From Nyssa sinensis (taxonomy: Eukaryota; Streptophyta; Magnoliopsida; Cornales; Nyssaceae), in assembly GCA_008638375.1 (NCBI GenBank), contig CM018036.1, positions 1,772,001 through 1,836,000 on the forward strand: a stretch of 64,000 bases of DNA, in the 5' to 3' direction. This document shows, piece by piece, positions 49,501 through 60,785 of this stretch (position 1 is its first letter; each line of letters opens with the position of its first letter). Under the pieces are notes generated by a model that was not told the DNA's origin, ran no database searches, and saw nothing but the letters and a program-made list of their open reading frames with translations. Position numbers and translations under genes: made by a program.

Positions 49501-52500
49501 GCCTATCAAAAACCTAGGGAGGGGACACCTAGGATTTCCTTAATAAAAAATCATTTCATTTATTAGTGGATCATAGCCATTATGGCAATAGGACAGAATC
49601 GGTGCACCTTCAAATAGGGTCTAATTTTAGAATAAGTTTTAACTCTCTGGTTTTTATTCATTAATTGAATGAGAGCAGATACTCCGGCAGGAGTTTGACA
49701 TTTTTATCAGGTAAGTTTCTGAACTTGGGAATGGTATGTATAATCTTCGGTAGCCTGAATATGAAGTTCCCAGAATTTTTTCTTTTTGGCCCCCTGATTA
49801 ATAAAGGTATATCATTGATAATGCCAAAAAGGGGTGCACCCATATACAAAAGGATTACAAAAACTCTCCCCTTACATCCTACACATTTCACTCAAGAATC
49901 CTACAAAACAATCTATCATTCTATAGTGTTTCTGTACCATCCATAAGTAGAGTATTTAACAAAATCCTCTTCCAGTCTTTGACATACCTTCCTACACCTT
50001 CAAAAATCTTCCTATTCCTTTCACCCTACACACACCACGTGCTCCCCTGTCTTGCTCCTCCGAATATGTCCTTGACAAGTGAACAAATCCAAGATCATGC
50101 CTGGCATAACTCAAGTAATCCCAATTAACGAGAGCAGCACATTCCACAAAGGCTGCACTACTGGACAATGAAGAAACAAATGTCTTGCAGACTCCTCATC
50201 TGAGCAACATAAGCAGCAACAATTCACCAACAAAAATCCTCTCCTCTCAAGGTTGCCAATGGTAAGAATCCCATCGAGTGTAGCCATCCAAACAAAGAAA
50301 CTCACCTTTGGTGGAACTTTAATTCTCCAAATACTCTTGAAAGGAAATAGTCTCCCTTCCACATGGAAGCGCCTCATAAAAAGAGGGAACTGAAAACACT
50401 CCTCCCCTATCCGCTGTCCACTTCGTGCTATCTTCCTCCCTTAATCTTGTTCTATACCCTTCCAATATTTTCCTACCCTGTTATCCGCCCTTCTTGGTAT
50501 AAACTCATTGAAAGTGTATTTTTGGAATTTTAGGAAATGATAAGTTACGGATATGGACTCAGCTAGTATTCATAAGTCAAAAATGTGATTGTAATTGGAA
50601 AATTGAAACCGACATGAAGAAATGGCATGAGTCCTTGCACGTATTTATTTTTAAAGTTCAAACATAGATATCATTGTAGAGAAATTTTTATCCTTTTCAG
50701 TTATTTATTTTATAATTTAAACATGCATATTCAAATCTTCTTCATTTTTATGACATTGTTTGATGTCTCAAAAAAAAAAAAAAAAATCATATCATGGATC
50801 TAAATTTCTTAAGCTTGATTTTACTTATCCAAAAAAAAAAAAATCCTTCAACTTTGATTTCCTTGTGATCTTGTATAGTTGAATCGCTTCATGTTGTCTC
50901 TTGTTGAGGTGTGCTAGAGGCTTAGTTTCTATTTGGGTGGCTGGGAATCCATTTTATAGTCAAGGGTTAAAATGACCGTGGAGGAAATCCCAAGCCCCAG
51001 ATTAGCAAAAGCAACATTACCTAACACAAGATATCTACTGGTTTGCAGTTATCTATGATGTAGGCAGAAGTATGTATGTATAGGTAGGGATGGTAAACTC
51101 AGGATGAGAATATCATATCCCAGGGTGGAATGCTTGTTTTGGCTTTTCAGCCTTGGGCATGAATCCATCTTATTAGTTTGATTGTTTAGAACTGATACAC
51201 ATTCTCTGGAGCATCTTACTATTCTTGTTTGGATATTATAATCAACTGGAAAAACAAATGAAACTATTAATAAAGATACCTTATTCAAAACAAAAAAAAA
51301 TTATAAAATAGACGAGTAATGAAATTTGTGGGAATTTAGGGCGCCCGCTTTTGGGCCAAAGTGTGAATACGCACTAATCAAACTTTTCAGGCTCATTGAC
51401 TAACCAAATTTTAGTTTCATTGACTTAACAAATACGGGCTCAAAAATTAAGACTAGACTTTTAGTTACTAAAACCAGTTTTCATCCTTCCCAAACAGCCC
51501 CTTTGGGTGTGTTGAATATTCAATATCTTGAGGCTGTATGCCTACTTGCATTTTTGGGCCTAGAACATCAATCTAGAATTTTAAAACTTTGGCCCTCAAG
51601 TTATTCAATTATCTTATTGCTTTTTCATTAAAATTTTTTTATTTTGGTTTCAGTTATGGGACATTAATATGGATTCAGGTCCTGTTTCAACCTTCCAAGT
51701 TCACGAGTATTTAAGACCCAAGGTGAATGTCTTTCCTTAACTAATCCTTATCCAAAAATTTTGCTGCTTGAACATGTAAGTGACCTCTGATTATACTGTA
51801 TCCATTGCATCCAGCTATGTGATCTATATGAAAATGATTCCATCTTTGATAAATTTGAGTGTTGCTTGAGTGGTGATGGCCTGCGAGTAGCAACAGGTTC
51901 TTACAGGTCTGTGCACGTGTATCTGTTTTCAATTTATGATAATATTCCGTTCCTTTCACAAAGGCATCTAATTGTTCAATTAATGTGATCCCAGCAATCT
52001 ATTCCGTGTGTTTGGCTGTGCTGCGGGTACTACTGAAGCAACTACTTTGGAAGCCAGCAAAAATCCCATGAGGTATATTAACAAAAGATGCCAACTATGA
52101 GACTAACATTGATTTCATGTTATATTAATGGTGATTATAAGAACTTCGATATGCTCTTTTAGGAGACAAGTTCAGACCCCTGCTAGGCCTTCTAGATCCC
52201 TGAGCAGTATAACACGTGTTGTCAGACGAGGTCAGTATTTTCCTGTTCTCTTTGTATCTTTCTGTTTACGAGTCTTATTTTGTCTCACTATGCTTGGATA
52301 AGTAGGAGGGAAATGAGAAAAGAGGATAACATTAGTTATGAGGGAGAAGAGATGTGTAAAGAGGAGAGTGGAATCCGTACTTCATACTTGGATAACAAAT
52401 GAAGAAAATGAGAGTGTAATCCTCTCGTCTTGCTTGGGAATAACAGAAGAAGAAAGGAAAGGAAAGGAAAGTTTTATAAACTTTTTTACTATAATGCCCT

Positions 52501-52927
52501 AAGATAGTGTCTTTTTTTTTTCATTAAAGACTTGTTTTCCTCCGTCTCCGCCCACTTTTGAGAGGAGAGCAAATTGGATAAAATAAGGGTTAAGAGACCC
52601 CTCCATCTCCCTTCATTCCCTTTCCTTTTCTTTCCTTCACTAATTTTAAACCAAGCACGAAATAACTTCTCCCTCCTTCCCATTTCCTCTCCCTTCTTTT
52701 CAAATCCATCAATCCAAGCAGAGTGTTAAAGATAATAGCTTTTTATTTCTGTGTACAATCTTTCTAAATATGTTGGGATGTCCATAACAGGAGCAGAAAG
52801 CCCAACAGTCGATGCAAATGGAAATTCTTTTGATTTCACAACAAAGTTGCTCCACTTAGCATGGCACCCTACCGAAAAATCAATTGCTTGTGCTGCTGCA
52901 AACAGCCTGTACATGTATTATGCATAA
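37596..52927 (+). CDS. Serine/threonine protein phosphatase 2A 55 kDa regulatory subunit B (B55)
   Basis: B55 subunits are WD40 beta-propellers that bind the PP2A scaffold/catalytic dimer and select substrates. Fourteen exons, all in phase: 37596-37710, 41586-41689, 41804-41902, 41986-42105, 43520-43726, 44309-44400, 47333-47451, 48284-48407, 48698-48821, 51654-51722, 51815-51906, 51995-52072, 52163-52230, 52791-52927; 515 aa, close to the Arabidopsis ATB proteins. Recognisable conserved stretches are [93 protein letters not shown] and the C-terminal end [20 protein letters not shown]. The ATG at 37596 follows a purine-rich (GA-repeat) leader and starts [14 protein letters not shown], a normal plant B55 N terminus. 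Introns 1 (3875 bp), 6 (2932 bp) and 9 (2832 bp) are enlarged by transposon remnants; the coding exons are undamaged. Confidence 0.95.
38164..38587. mobile_element. hAT-type MITE, family B copy 1 (PP2A-B intron 1)
   Basis: Ends CTACGAAGCACGGAC and GTACTTCTTAG (reverse complement CTAAGAAGTAC) form imperfect terminal inverted repeats. Perfect 8-bp target duplication ATGTGTGT at 38156-38163 and 38588-38595. Interior shared with 45024-45359. Confidence 0.78.
40058..40270 (+). mobile_element. SINE-like tRNA-derived element in PP2A-B intron 1
   Basis: Head has A-box-like GGTTAGCCCAGTGGC and B-box-like TGTTCGAAACCCC in tRNA spacing; the body includes GATAATTACCTGGTGTGAGTGG. The 3' tail and target duplication could not be fixed, so the right end is approximate. 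Confidence 0.55.
42907..43022 (+). mobile_element. Short SINE-like element in PP2A-B intron 4
   Basis: A-box-like TTTAGCTTGGCTGG and B-box-like GGGTTCAAGTCCC followed by a short body and an A-run. The flanks (ATGTATA-type repeats on both sides) may be a target duplication but lie in a microsatellite, so this is weak. Confidence 0.55.
44866..44886. repeat. Poly(C) tract in PP2A-B intron 6
   Basis: 21 consecutive C followed by an A-run, inside a sequence beginning GGCGGATCTATG that looks like the end of a degraded transposon. Length is prone to sequencing error. Confidence 0.8.
45024..45359. mobile_element. hAT-type MITE, family B copy 2 (PP2A-B intron 6)
   Basis: Same ends as the copy at 38164 (CTATGAAGCACGGAC ... 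GTACTTCTTAG) and a matching interior, for example GTCAATTTTAATTGAAATAA and ATTCAACGTG. An internal deletion makes it about 90 bp shorter. Target duplication not clear. Confidence 0.75.
47562..47690. mobile_element. Fragment related to the 58980 hAT MITE (PP2A-B intron 7)
   Basis: Begins CAAGGGCGGGAGC and contains CCCACCCCAAAATTTTGGCT, resembling both ends of the element at 58980-59273. It is 130 bp long, and no target duplication was seen. Confidence 0.5.
49978..50440 (-). mobile_element. LINE reverse-transcriptase 3' fragment in PP2A-B intron 9
   Basis: Minus-strand frame includes [20 protein letters not shown], a [10 protein letters not shown] cysteine cluster and [14 protein letters not shown], the zinc-binding reverse-transcriptase C-terminal domain (zf-RVT) of plant non-LTR retrotransposons. 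The frame is closed by a stop after LLSLIGIT at 50111, after which recognisable LINE sequence ([15 protein letters not shown]) continues in the same frame. Polymerase domain absent. It is antisense to the PP2A-B gene. Confidence 0.82.
52286..52725 (+). mobile_element. MITE family C copy in PP2A-B last intron
   Basis: Ends CACTATGCTTGGATAAGT and the reverse of CACTCTGCTTGGATTGAT; the 440-bp interior is purine-rich on the left and pyrimidine-rich on the right. Shares long stretches with 30418-31078, and in reverse with 5056-5507 and 11150-11730. It ends 65 bp before the last coding exon. Superfamily and target duplication are unclear. Confidence 0.75.
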
Positions 52928-54714
52928 AGATGGTCCTCCAGGAAGAAATGTAATGTTTCTTGGTTATCGTTTTTGGGTAGGTTCCTTTTTCCCATCAACC
53001 AGGAACTTGAGGCTTAATCACTTCTTAAATTTCAAGTGCCTCATGAATCTGTAGCACGGGCTTTTAATATCAAGGTGCAGAAGTGGCTGTCACAGAATCC
53101 ACGATGAAGCGACTTATCTTTGTTCCGGATGGGGCAGTTTGCTTCAAATCCCGTTTCTTCCCATTTTCCTCTTCAATCTCTATTGCTTTTATTTGTTACC
53201 CTTTCTTCTCAAAGAAAAGATGCAGTTCTGTCCTTAATTTGTGTTGGGTTGAAGTCAGGGAAAAATATGATTGTAGCTCTCCTACAACCAAGACTGAAGG
53301 ATGTCCAATATCGCCATTAGTTTTAAGATTAATGTAGTTTTGCTCGAATTTTACTGGGAAGGGAGCTGCTGCCAACTTGCAGTGCAATCAAGCTTATTAA
53401 TTTTTTTTTTTTTTAATTTTCTTTTGGTACAATTGAAATTCTTTTTTAAGGATGATAATAGACTGCTTTTGTTATAGTATTGCAATTTAACTATTTTTTG
53501 TAAAACCAGTTCAATGGCTGTAGCTTCAGTTGATTTTGTATTTTTGCATGCATATTGCTAAAAGGAGCCTGAACTATCAGCTTACAGTGTTTGCTAGGGG
53601 TTAGTTGGAGATCTAAGAGAGACTAACCTGGTTTTTAAATTTCTGTTCCTTGAATATTGTTATAATAATTGATATAACAATGTGATTGTAATGAGCTGAA
53701 CGTGAGGCCTGTAATAATGTAATGTTGTATTTTACAGTCAAACACCAGGTTTTGTGGCGTGGAGAATTGATTCCGAGGGGGACAAAAAACCTCAAATGAC
53801 GATTGAAATTTTAAGATTATTTTTTTTTTAAAATGAAGAACTAAATTGTGGCAGTGCATGTTGAGAAAAGAAATTGGGGGACATAATAAATTTTTTCATC
53901 TTATATTTTTATTTTTGTACTTATAGACTTGATTATGGGACTCGTTATTCATTTATTCTAAATGCATGCGACTTTTAATGAGTTCAGTTTATTGGGTTTG
54001 AAGAAAAAAGTAAGTACTTAATTCAAAATTTAATGTTTAGGTGTAACAAACTTATGGAGGGTATAAATTAGTAATGTAATATTTCTTAGTCATTCATTAT
54101 TTTGGGGCATTTTATTTTATTTTATTATATTATATATTTTATAAATACTTTTTACCAAATACTCAATTATTTATTTCCGTCAAAACTTTTACTTGAAACT
54201 GAATCAAAGGAGCACTTCGTCGTGATCGGAGTGAAAAAGGAAATATACCTGTTGTCCACTGTTGAAGACTTCGACTTGAAGGGTAAAAGAGGAGTGATAA
54301 GGTGGTCAAAGGGCCAAACACGGAAATGAGAAAAAGGTGCGTCAATTTGGGAATGCGGATGGAAGGAGGAGGAGGAGGAGAAGTAGGGCCGGCGTCGCAA
54401 TCGCAATCGCACGCGGGTGTGACACGATAGGACAGGACTGGATGGGACACGTCTCTTGTCACTCACTACTGACTGTTTTTCTTGTTTTGAAGTAGCCCAT
54501 CTATTTTGATGGGACCCGCTCCACTTGAAACACTAGACCCCACACCTCCCTTGCCCGTGCTGTAACTCGTAAAAATAATAATAATTATAATGAGTTTGTG
54601 ACATAAATAATATAAGTATTTACATTGGTGTGTTATTTGCATTCGTTAAGCTCACATGAACTTCATTTTCACTTAATAGTTGCATTATATCTATCACAAA
54701 ATAATGCCACAATA
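52928..54714. other. PP2A-B 3' UTR and downstream DNA
   Basis: The first 600-700 bp after the stop are likely 3' UTR. The open frame at 53083-53337 has no recognisable content. At 54350-54420 a GC-rich patch with AATCGCAATCGCA repeats is seen; no gene. Confidence 0.5.
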
Positions 54715-56215
54715 CATGTCACATTGTTGAAACACTATTAAAAATAACTTGCTCCAATTGGAAAAAAAAACTCTTTTGAAATGTTCGATGTCTCAGTATA
54801 AATAAATCGAATCGAGTTAAATAGTGATATGTAAATTATGTTCAACTTTGATTTATTAACTTTTTAAAATTAATTTTAAACTAATTTTTAATCAAGTAAG
54901 TCGCAAACTGAATTTGAGCAGTTTGACTTTTTTAATGGTATTATATTATTTTTGAGTTTAATGAGTTAAATTTGAGACAAACTTAATAAATTCACAAGTT
55001 TCAGAATATGTTCAACATTGACTTTTTGATTTCGCGAGCCGTTTTTAAATAACTCGACTCGTTTTATAACTCTTGTTTCATCAGATAGTACAATATTTGA
55101 ATATTTTATGAGATTCATGTGAGTTTTACATTAATACTAAAATATCAAAGAAACTTTTTTATTATGAAACATTTTTACTGAATTCTTTTTCCCTTCATAG
55201 TACCACCACTCTTCTAAAACCAATATGAGAGAAACAAATAAGAAATGACGGATAAATTACTATTTTAAGTTGAAAAATTGCTACATCCAATTGTGATATG
55301 ATTAGTACATATAATTTACATAATTATATTATACTCACACGTAAAATATACGCATTAATTACATAGTTTTTCAAATATTACAGTCGACCATAGAATTACT
55401 ATTTTAAATTTTCTTTAAATTTAAAGAATACTTAGTCTCCAAAATTTTAAGGTAATAGGACATTTTGAAACAGTACAGCTAGTTATATAGATGGGTGTGG
55501 GGCCGTGGGCAGGTGACACATTCTGAAATTATGGTTAAGAGGGGTTAAAATAAATGCATTAAAATTTTGAAATGATTTTTTATAAAAATCTTTAAAAAAT
55601 TTAGGAGTTAATTCATAATTTTAACTTTTATTAACAAAATAATTATAATTTTTTTTTAAAATTTCTCAAATCTATGTCGCCCCGCTGTCACCCGTGGATC
55701 GTGGATCCGCTGTTGGGTGAAAGTGTTGCCAAAAGTGACTTTTGATTGTTCCTCCAAGACAAGAAATTGTAAATGGTCACCTGTGATGGTGGGAGGGAAT
55801 GTAAATGGCCGCATAAATCTCATAAAATATTTAAATATTATACCATTCAATGAGATAAGTTTTATAAATAGCTCCTAAGATTAAAAAGTTAAAATTTAAC
55901 ATATCGTGAAACTTGTAAATTTATTAAATTTGTATCGAGTTTAACTCATTAAACTAAAAATAATATAATATTATATAAAAAATTAAATTACTCAAATTCA
56001 ATTTGTAATTAATTTGATTAAAGATTCGTTTAAAATTATTTAAAAAATTAATAATTAAATTTAAATATAATTTATTTTAATAAATTAAACATAAACATAT
56101 CACTATTTAACTCGATTCGGTTCATTTACAGTCATACGTCAAACATTCAAAAGATTTTTTTTTTCTCAATTGGAGCAAGTTATTTTCATAGTGTTTTAAC
56201 AATGTTTTTTTTTTT
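54715..56215. repeat. Large inverted repeat upstream of the Dof gene
   Basis: Left arm about 54715-55085, right arm about 55890-56215, spacer about 800 bp. Landmarks in both arms in opposite order: AACTTGCTCCAATTG, then a poly(A) run, then AATCGAGTTAAATAGTGATATG, then AGTTTAATGAGTTAAA. By eye the arms match over 320-370 bp with roughly three quarters identity. Both arms contain family D hAT-like sequence. Confidence 0.75.
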
Positions 56216-56414
56216 TAAATAGAGTAATCATCACCCGTGTTTAAGGTTAAGGAAACCATTTTCTCAGAGCACTTGACATATTGGTCTCATCTTTTGATTT
56301 AATAATGTTAATGACTGTGACAAATAAAAAATTATGGCTATGCTTCCTAGAGCAGCCAAGAATAAGGAATATAATTATTGTCAGTAATTTTTTAATTAAA
56401 AGTTGATTACTGGT

Positions 56415-56450
<36 letters not shown>

Positions 56451-57067
56451 GTGAATTTTATTGAACTGTCCCATAAGCACAGCTAATTCAAATTCTCAAT
56501 TAGTCCAGAGAGTGTTGAGAGTTCTCTCTCTCTCTCTCTCTCTCTATATGAAGTCTGGTCGTAACTCTCACGCGACACAGATTCATAGATCATCATCCCC
56601 TTAAGGAATTCGAAACCCTAATATATTTTCTCTCCTTCTTCTGTGGCCTTTCTCTTGTTTTCTTTATTTTTCATCTATGGAAAGTGGAAACAAATCCCGT
56701 TTTAGGTTACTTCATGAAAATTCAAGTTTCAAGCTTTGAAATTTCTTTCTTCTTCTTCATTTTCCCTGCTCTGGTTCTCTCCATGAAACTCGCAGTGTGT
56801 CTGGCTTGAACCTTCTTGAACAGTGATTCGTGTGCTCAAAAGTATCCGATCTTTTTGTCCTCTTTTTCTGTTTCTTATTTCCCTTTTTCCACTACTTCAC
56901 AGCTTCAAAGGCCAACAGCATAATCAAATCCCTCAAAACCCATTTCAGATCTCCAAAACTCTGGTTCGTTTCTGATCGTAAACACCACCAATCTCTCCAC
57001 TAGAAAAAACCCAATTCAACAAATAGCAAATAAAAAACTCGAAGTTCAGTTGATTTTGGTGCAAAAA

Positions 57068-57745
57068 ATGCAAGACCCATCAACGTATATACAGATCAAA
57101 CCAGAGTTTGCTGAGCAAGAACACCTGAAATGCCCTCGCTGTGAGTCAACCAACACTAAATTTTGCTACTACAACAACTACAATCTCTCCCAACCACGCC
57201 ATTTCTGCAAGAACTGCAGAAGGTACTGGACTAAAGGGGGCTCTCTTCGGAACATCCCAGTCGGCGGTGGCAGCCGCAAGAACACAAAGCGCTCTTCAAA
57301 CCCAAAACGCTCCTCTTCCTCTTCCTCCTCCTCTGCTTCGTCTTCATCCTCATCGGTATCGTCTTCGACGACTCAGGCCGTTCCAAAATCAGAACTTTCA
57401 GGAATGTATGGTTTGTCTGCATCGACGTTCGATCAGGACCGTCGAATGCTCGACATCACGGGGAGTTTTAGCTCACTTCTGGCATCAAATGCGCAATTTG
57501 GGAACTTCTTAGACGGTTTGAATCCAAATGGGTCGACGGTGCAGGTGCAACTGGGTGAATTTGCAGAGAATCCGAATTCGTGTTCGGGGTCGAATACGAT
57601 CCGGAACCCACCAATGGAATTGCAGAGTGCCGACAATTCAGAATCTTTTTTAGGTGTTCAAAGTGGTGGAGATTCGAGCTGTTGGGGTGGCGGCCATGGG
57701 TGGCCTGATCTTGCCATTTTCACACCAGGTTCAAACTTTCAGTAA
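57068..57745 (+). CDS. Dof zinc-finger transcription factor, DOF1.7/DOF3.1-like
   Basis: Plant-specific nuclear transcription factor that binds AAAG-core sites through one C2C2 zinc finger. The product is 225 aa from a single exon. The Dof domain spans about residues 20-71 with zinc ligands Cys22, Cys25, Cys47 and Cys50 (CX2C-X21-CX2C), the conserved [16 protein letters not shown] and [20 protein letters not shown] segments, and a basic stretch after it. A serine-rich run (about residues 80-105) follows, and the end is [14 protein letters not shown]. The start MQDPSTY and the [12 protein letters not shown] lead-in resemble the short Dof proteins DOF1.7/DOF3.1; clade placement is from memory. 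An in-frame open stretch continues upstream to 57050 but begins with TTG, so the ATG at 57068 is the real start. The CT-rich leader at 56525-56547 followed by TATATGA may be the core promoter. Confidence 0.94.
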   Translation: MQDPSTYIQIKPEFAEQEHLKCPRCESTNTKFCYYNNYNLSQPRHFCKNCRRYWTKGGSLRNIPVGGGSRKNTKRSSNPKRSSSSSSSSASSSSSSVSSSTTQAVPKSELSGMYGLSASTFDQDRRMLDITGSFSSLLASNAQFGNFLDGLNPNGSTVQVQLGEFAENPNSCSGSNTIRNPPMELQSADNSESFLGVQSGGDSSCWGGGHGWPDLAIFTPGSNFQ

Positions 57746-58850
57746 CTAAAGTGCAAAACCTTTTCTAGAGAGAGAAAGTGTCACTGTGTGTGTGTGTGTA
57801 TGTATTTGCTTTCAATTTTCTTCCTTAATAGTGCTGAACTGTGATTATGAGAGTTCTGATTACTATGGTTTGATGGTGAAGAAAACGTGCATGATAACCC
57901 CAGGCGTATTTTAGCAAAAAATGTGCATTGTATGGGTAATATGTAATGGTTCTTTTGTTGATTTTTTTTTTTTTTGAGTGGTGTTTATTTGTATTTTTGT
58001 GTTTTAAAGGCGAAAAATTATTATTACAAAAAATGGTGTTTTTTTGTTTGGCTAATACAGAGATGTGATTTTGTTAAATAATGACTCTTCTTTTTTCTTT
58101 TATTTTTATAATGACTATTCACTTTAATGCTCATTAGTTTATGCATATGCAGAATATATGTCTAGGGTTTCTTGTGTCAGGAATTTAGACATGCTTAGAA
58201 GGATGATGACATTTTCGAATCAGATGTTTAAGAGTTTAAATCGGATTTTTCGAATAGGATGTTCAGGAGTTTGACTTGGATTTTTTTATATATGAATGTT
58301 AATTTGACGTTTTCGAAATGTTTAATTAGATATTTTTAAATTTAAACATTCGTTTTAAAAAAAATATTAATAAATAATGACTAATTTTAAACTCCTGTTT
58401 CAAGAATATATGATAGATAATCACTGTATATGCATCATGCATATCGGCAGTATGTATGGAAAATTTAAATGTAGATTATGTGGTTATATAGAGGAATTTA
58501 TATTTGTTGTTCATTCTAAGATTAATTTGATGGAGTGGGGGAAAGATATTGGGATTCCAAAATCCATGGTTCAGTACAATTGTTTCTACAATGTCTCTCA
58601 AGGGCTAGACAAAACTCATTTCCTATCTCCTTAGATTATTATATATTATCCTTTGTGTTTCGCTTTTGGTCTGTTTGGTTCTCAACATTCAATATGTATT
58701 TTGTTTTTTCTTTTTGACCATTTTCTTACCAAACAAACTGATCATATCTATACTTGTAGAATGATAGATTTTCTTTTATTTTTAAAATTAATGTTGTGGA
58801 CTTGAAAATAGGTAGTACTCAACCCAACTCAATACACTCACGAATACTCA
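57746..58850. other. Dof 3' UTR and intergenic DNA
   Basis: Starts with a short (GT)n run at about 57785-57799. No coding frame or complete element recognised up to the SINE-like fragment at 58852. Confidence 0.5.
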
Positions 58851-58851
58851 G

Positions 58852-58972
58852 ATGGATTGGTAGACGTATTATAGACCCGAAGGTCACTAGTTTGAGCCCT
58901 TCACCATAGGCTTCATGCAGTCTGTGGTGTGGATTTCATGAGAATATGGAGAGTAGTTTGGTGTCAAAATTG
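58852..58972 (+). mobile_element. SINE-like fragment
   Basis: A-box-like CTCAGATGGATTGGTAG and B-box-like AGTTTGAGCCC in tRNA spacing, followed by a short body that stops at the border of the hAT MITE at 58980. No clear tail or target duplication. Confidence 0.4.
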
Positions 58973-58979
58973 CTGAGAT

Positions 58980-59273
58980 CAAGGACGGAGTCAAGAAATA
59001 TTTTTTGGGAGGGCTAAAAAATGTTTTGAAAAAATTTTGGTAAATTTTTTTTGGATTCGGCCAAACTTTTGTGGAAGAAACGAGAGAATTAAGATAAAAA
59101 TTTTGGATTGTATCAAAATTTTGAAGTATAAGTAAAAAATAAATGGTAAAATTGGGCTTGGTAAATTTTGGAATGAGTTAATTTACAAATGTCCAAAATT
59201 TACAAGTAATTTTTTTTGGTCAACTTTTGGGGAGAGCTACAGCCCACCTGGCCACCCCAACTCTCCATCCTTG
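58980..59273. mobile_element. hAT-type MITE, 294 bp
   Basis: Ends CAAGGACGGAG and CTCCATCCTTG are inverted repeats with one mismatch. Target duplication GCTGAGAT (58972-58979) and GCCGAGAT (59274-59281), 7 of 8. Interior is rich in AAAATTTTGG-type motifs. A related fragment lies at 47562-47690. Confidence 0.8.
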
Positions 59274-60489
59274 GCCGAGATACCCTCTACTTAAAAATAA
59301 AAAAACTCAACTCAATAAAGCCTTTATTCTAATTATTTGGAATCGGTTATGTAAATTTTGTCTCATCATTCTTCTCTTCATAAGGGTTCTGACGGGATTT
59401 TACGCTGACTGTCAAATAATGTAACTCTCTTCCTTTTTTTGAGCTTGAGTTGATTGTATAATGATATGATTCTAAGCACAACATAAACAATGTTGGGAAT
59501 TGATAGTACATAATTTGTACATTAGACTTATTCATGTGGGAATTGGTAGTACTCAACTCAACCGAGCGTTTGTCCTAATTATTTGAGATAAGTGACATGA
59601 ATCATGCTTTGTCAATTTTTTTTTCACAAGAATTCTAATAAAATTTTACGTTAATTGTCTGATACTTAACGCAATCTTTCTTCTTTATTTGAACTTGTGA
59701 TCGATTATGTAATGATACGACTCTAAGCACAATAAAATAAAGGAAGAGTTGGGAATTGGTATAACATAATCTATACTATTATTGAGAAAAGATTATTAAT
59801 AAACAAAGTTAAAGAATTTTTAGAATGAAATATAGGAAGAAGAAAAAATAGTGACATGAAGCCTTGGGTCACTCTTTCAAATCTTAAACAGTAAGGCTTG
59901 CCCAATTTTTGTTGAAAAGTGGCAAGTTTGGGTAATCAATCAATTTGTTTTACTTTGACGTTATAAAAATTGAACTTGAATTAATTCTCTCTCTCTCTCT
60001 GTCATGGGTCACAGCCCATGATGTGCATTTAAATGGACCACCCTAGGATCTACATTTTTTCTTTCTCAAGTCTCAACCAAACACATTTGTGGGGCTGCTG
60101 GATCACCAAGACTAAATGTAAAAAGATTGGGCCCACATAGAATTTTTTTGAAAGTGATGAAGACTTAATACCGTTTTTAATACTTAATTGGAAAAAGTCT
60201 TATGCTAATTATTTAAAATCAGTTATATAAATTATGTTTTATAATTTTTTTTTATTTAAGACTATTTCTATCAGTTAAATTATGTATTATCATATATTGT
60301 TCAATTACTTTTACTATTGTTAATTTTGGTTACTCTCGTCCCTCAGTATGATCCTCCATATTAATCATGTCATTTTTTATTTTACTGATTTTCGTTATAC
60401 ATGATCAAATCGCCCTTAATCGATTTTTTCTCATTTTATCTCTTATGAGTACTACTCCTACTATTTTATGAATGTGTGTTATAAATATT

Positions 60490-60777
60490 TAGGATTGTAA
60501 AATGAGTCAAATTATTCGAGTTTAGCTCATGATCAGCTCATTCAAGACCGGCTCGCAAGATTAACAAGTCAAGGTTGAACATATTTTGAGACTTGTAAAT
60601 TTCTTTAGCTTGGTTCGAGCTCGAGTTTGTTAAGTCAAAAGTGGTTTACTACTATACATAAAAAATTAAGTTATGTCAGTCGATCTTTAACACAATTAAA
60701 AATTCGTTTATTTTAGCGAGTCAAATTTGAACAATCCATTATTCAGTTCGGCTCAATTCGATTCATTTACAATCCTA
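60490..60777. mobile_element. hAT-type MITE, family D, 288 bp
   Basis: Ends TAGGATTGTAAAATGAGTC and GATTCATTTACAATCCTA are inverted repeats. Perfect 8-bp target duplication TAAATATT at 60482-60489 and 60778-60785. Interior has GGCTCG/GAGCTCGAG motifs common to plant hAT MITEs. Diverged relatives occur at 3340-3600, 26440-26660, 33855-34200, 54780-55080 and 55890-56140. Confidence 0.85.
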
Positions 60778-60785
60778 TAAATATT

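Noticed and set aside
53083..53337. 84-residue open frame after the PP2A-B stop
   Set aside because: No start context or family resemblance; more likely 3' UTR.
57050..57067. Upstream extension of the Dof protein
   Set aside because: It would start at TTG; the ATG at 57068 matches the known N termini of this Dof group.
57141..57636. Other-frame and antisense open frames over the Dof gene
   Set aside because: They overlap the Dof coding frame and owe their length to its GC content.
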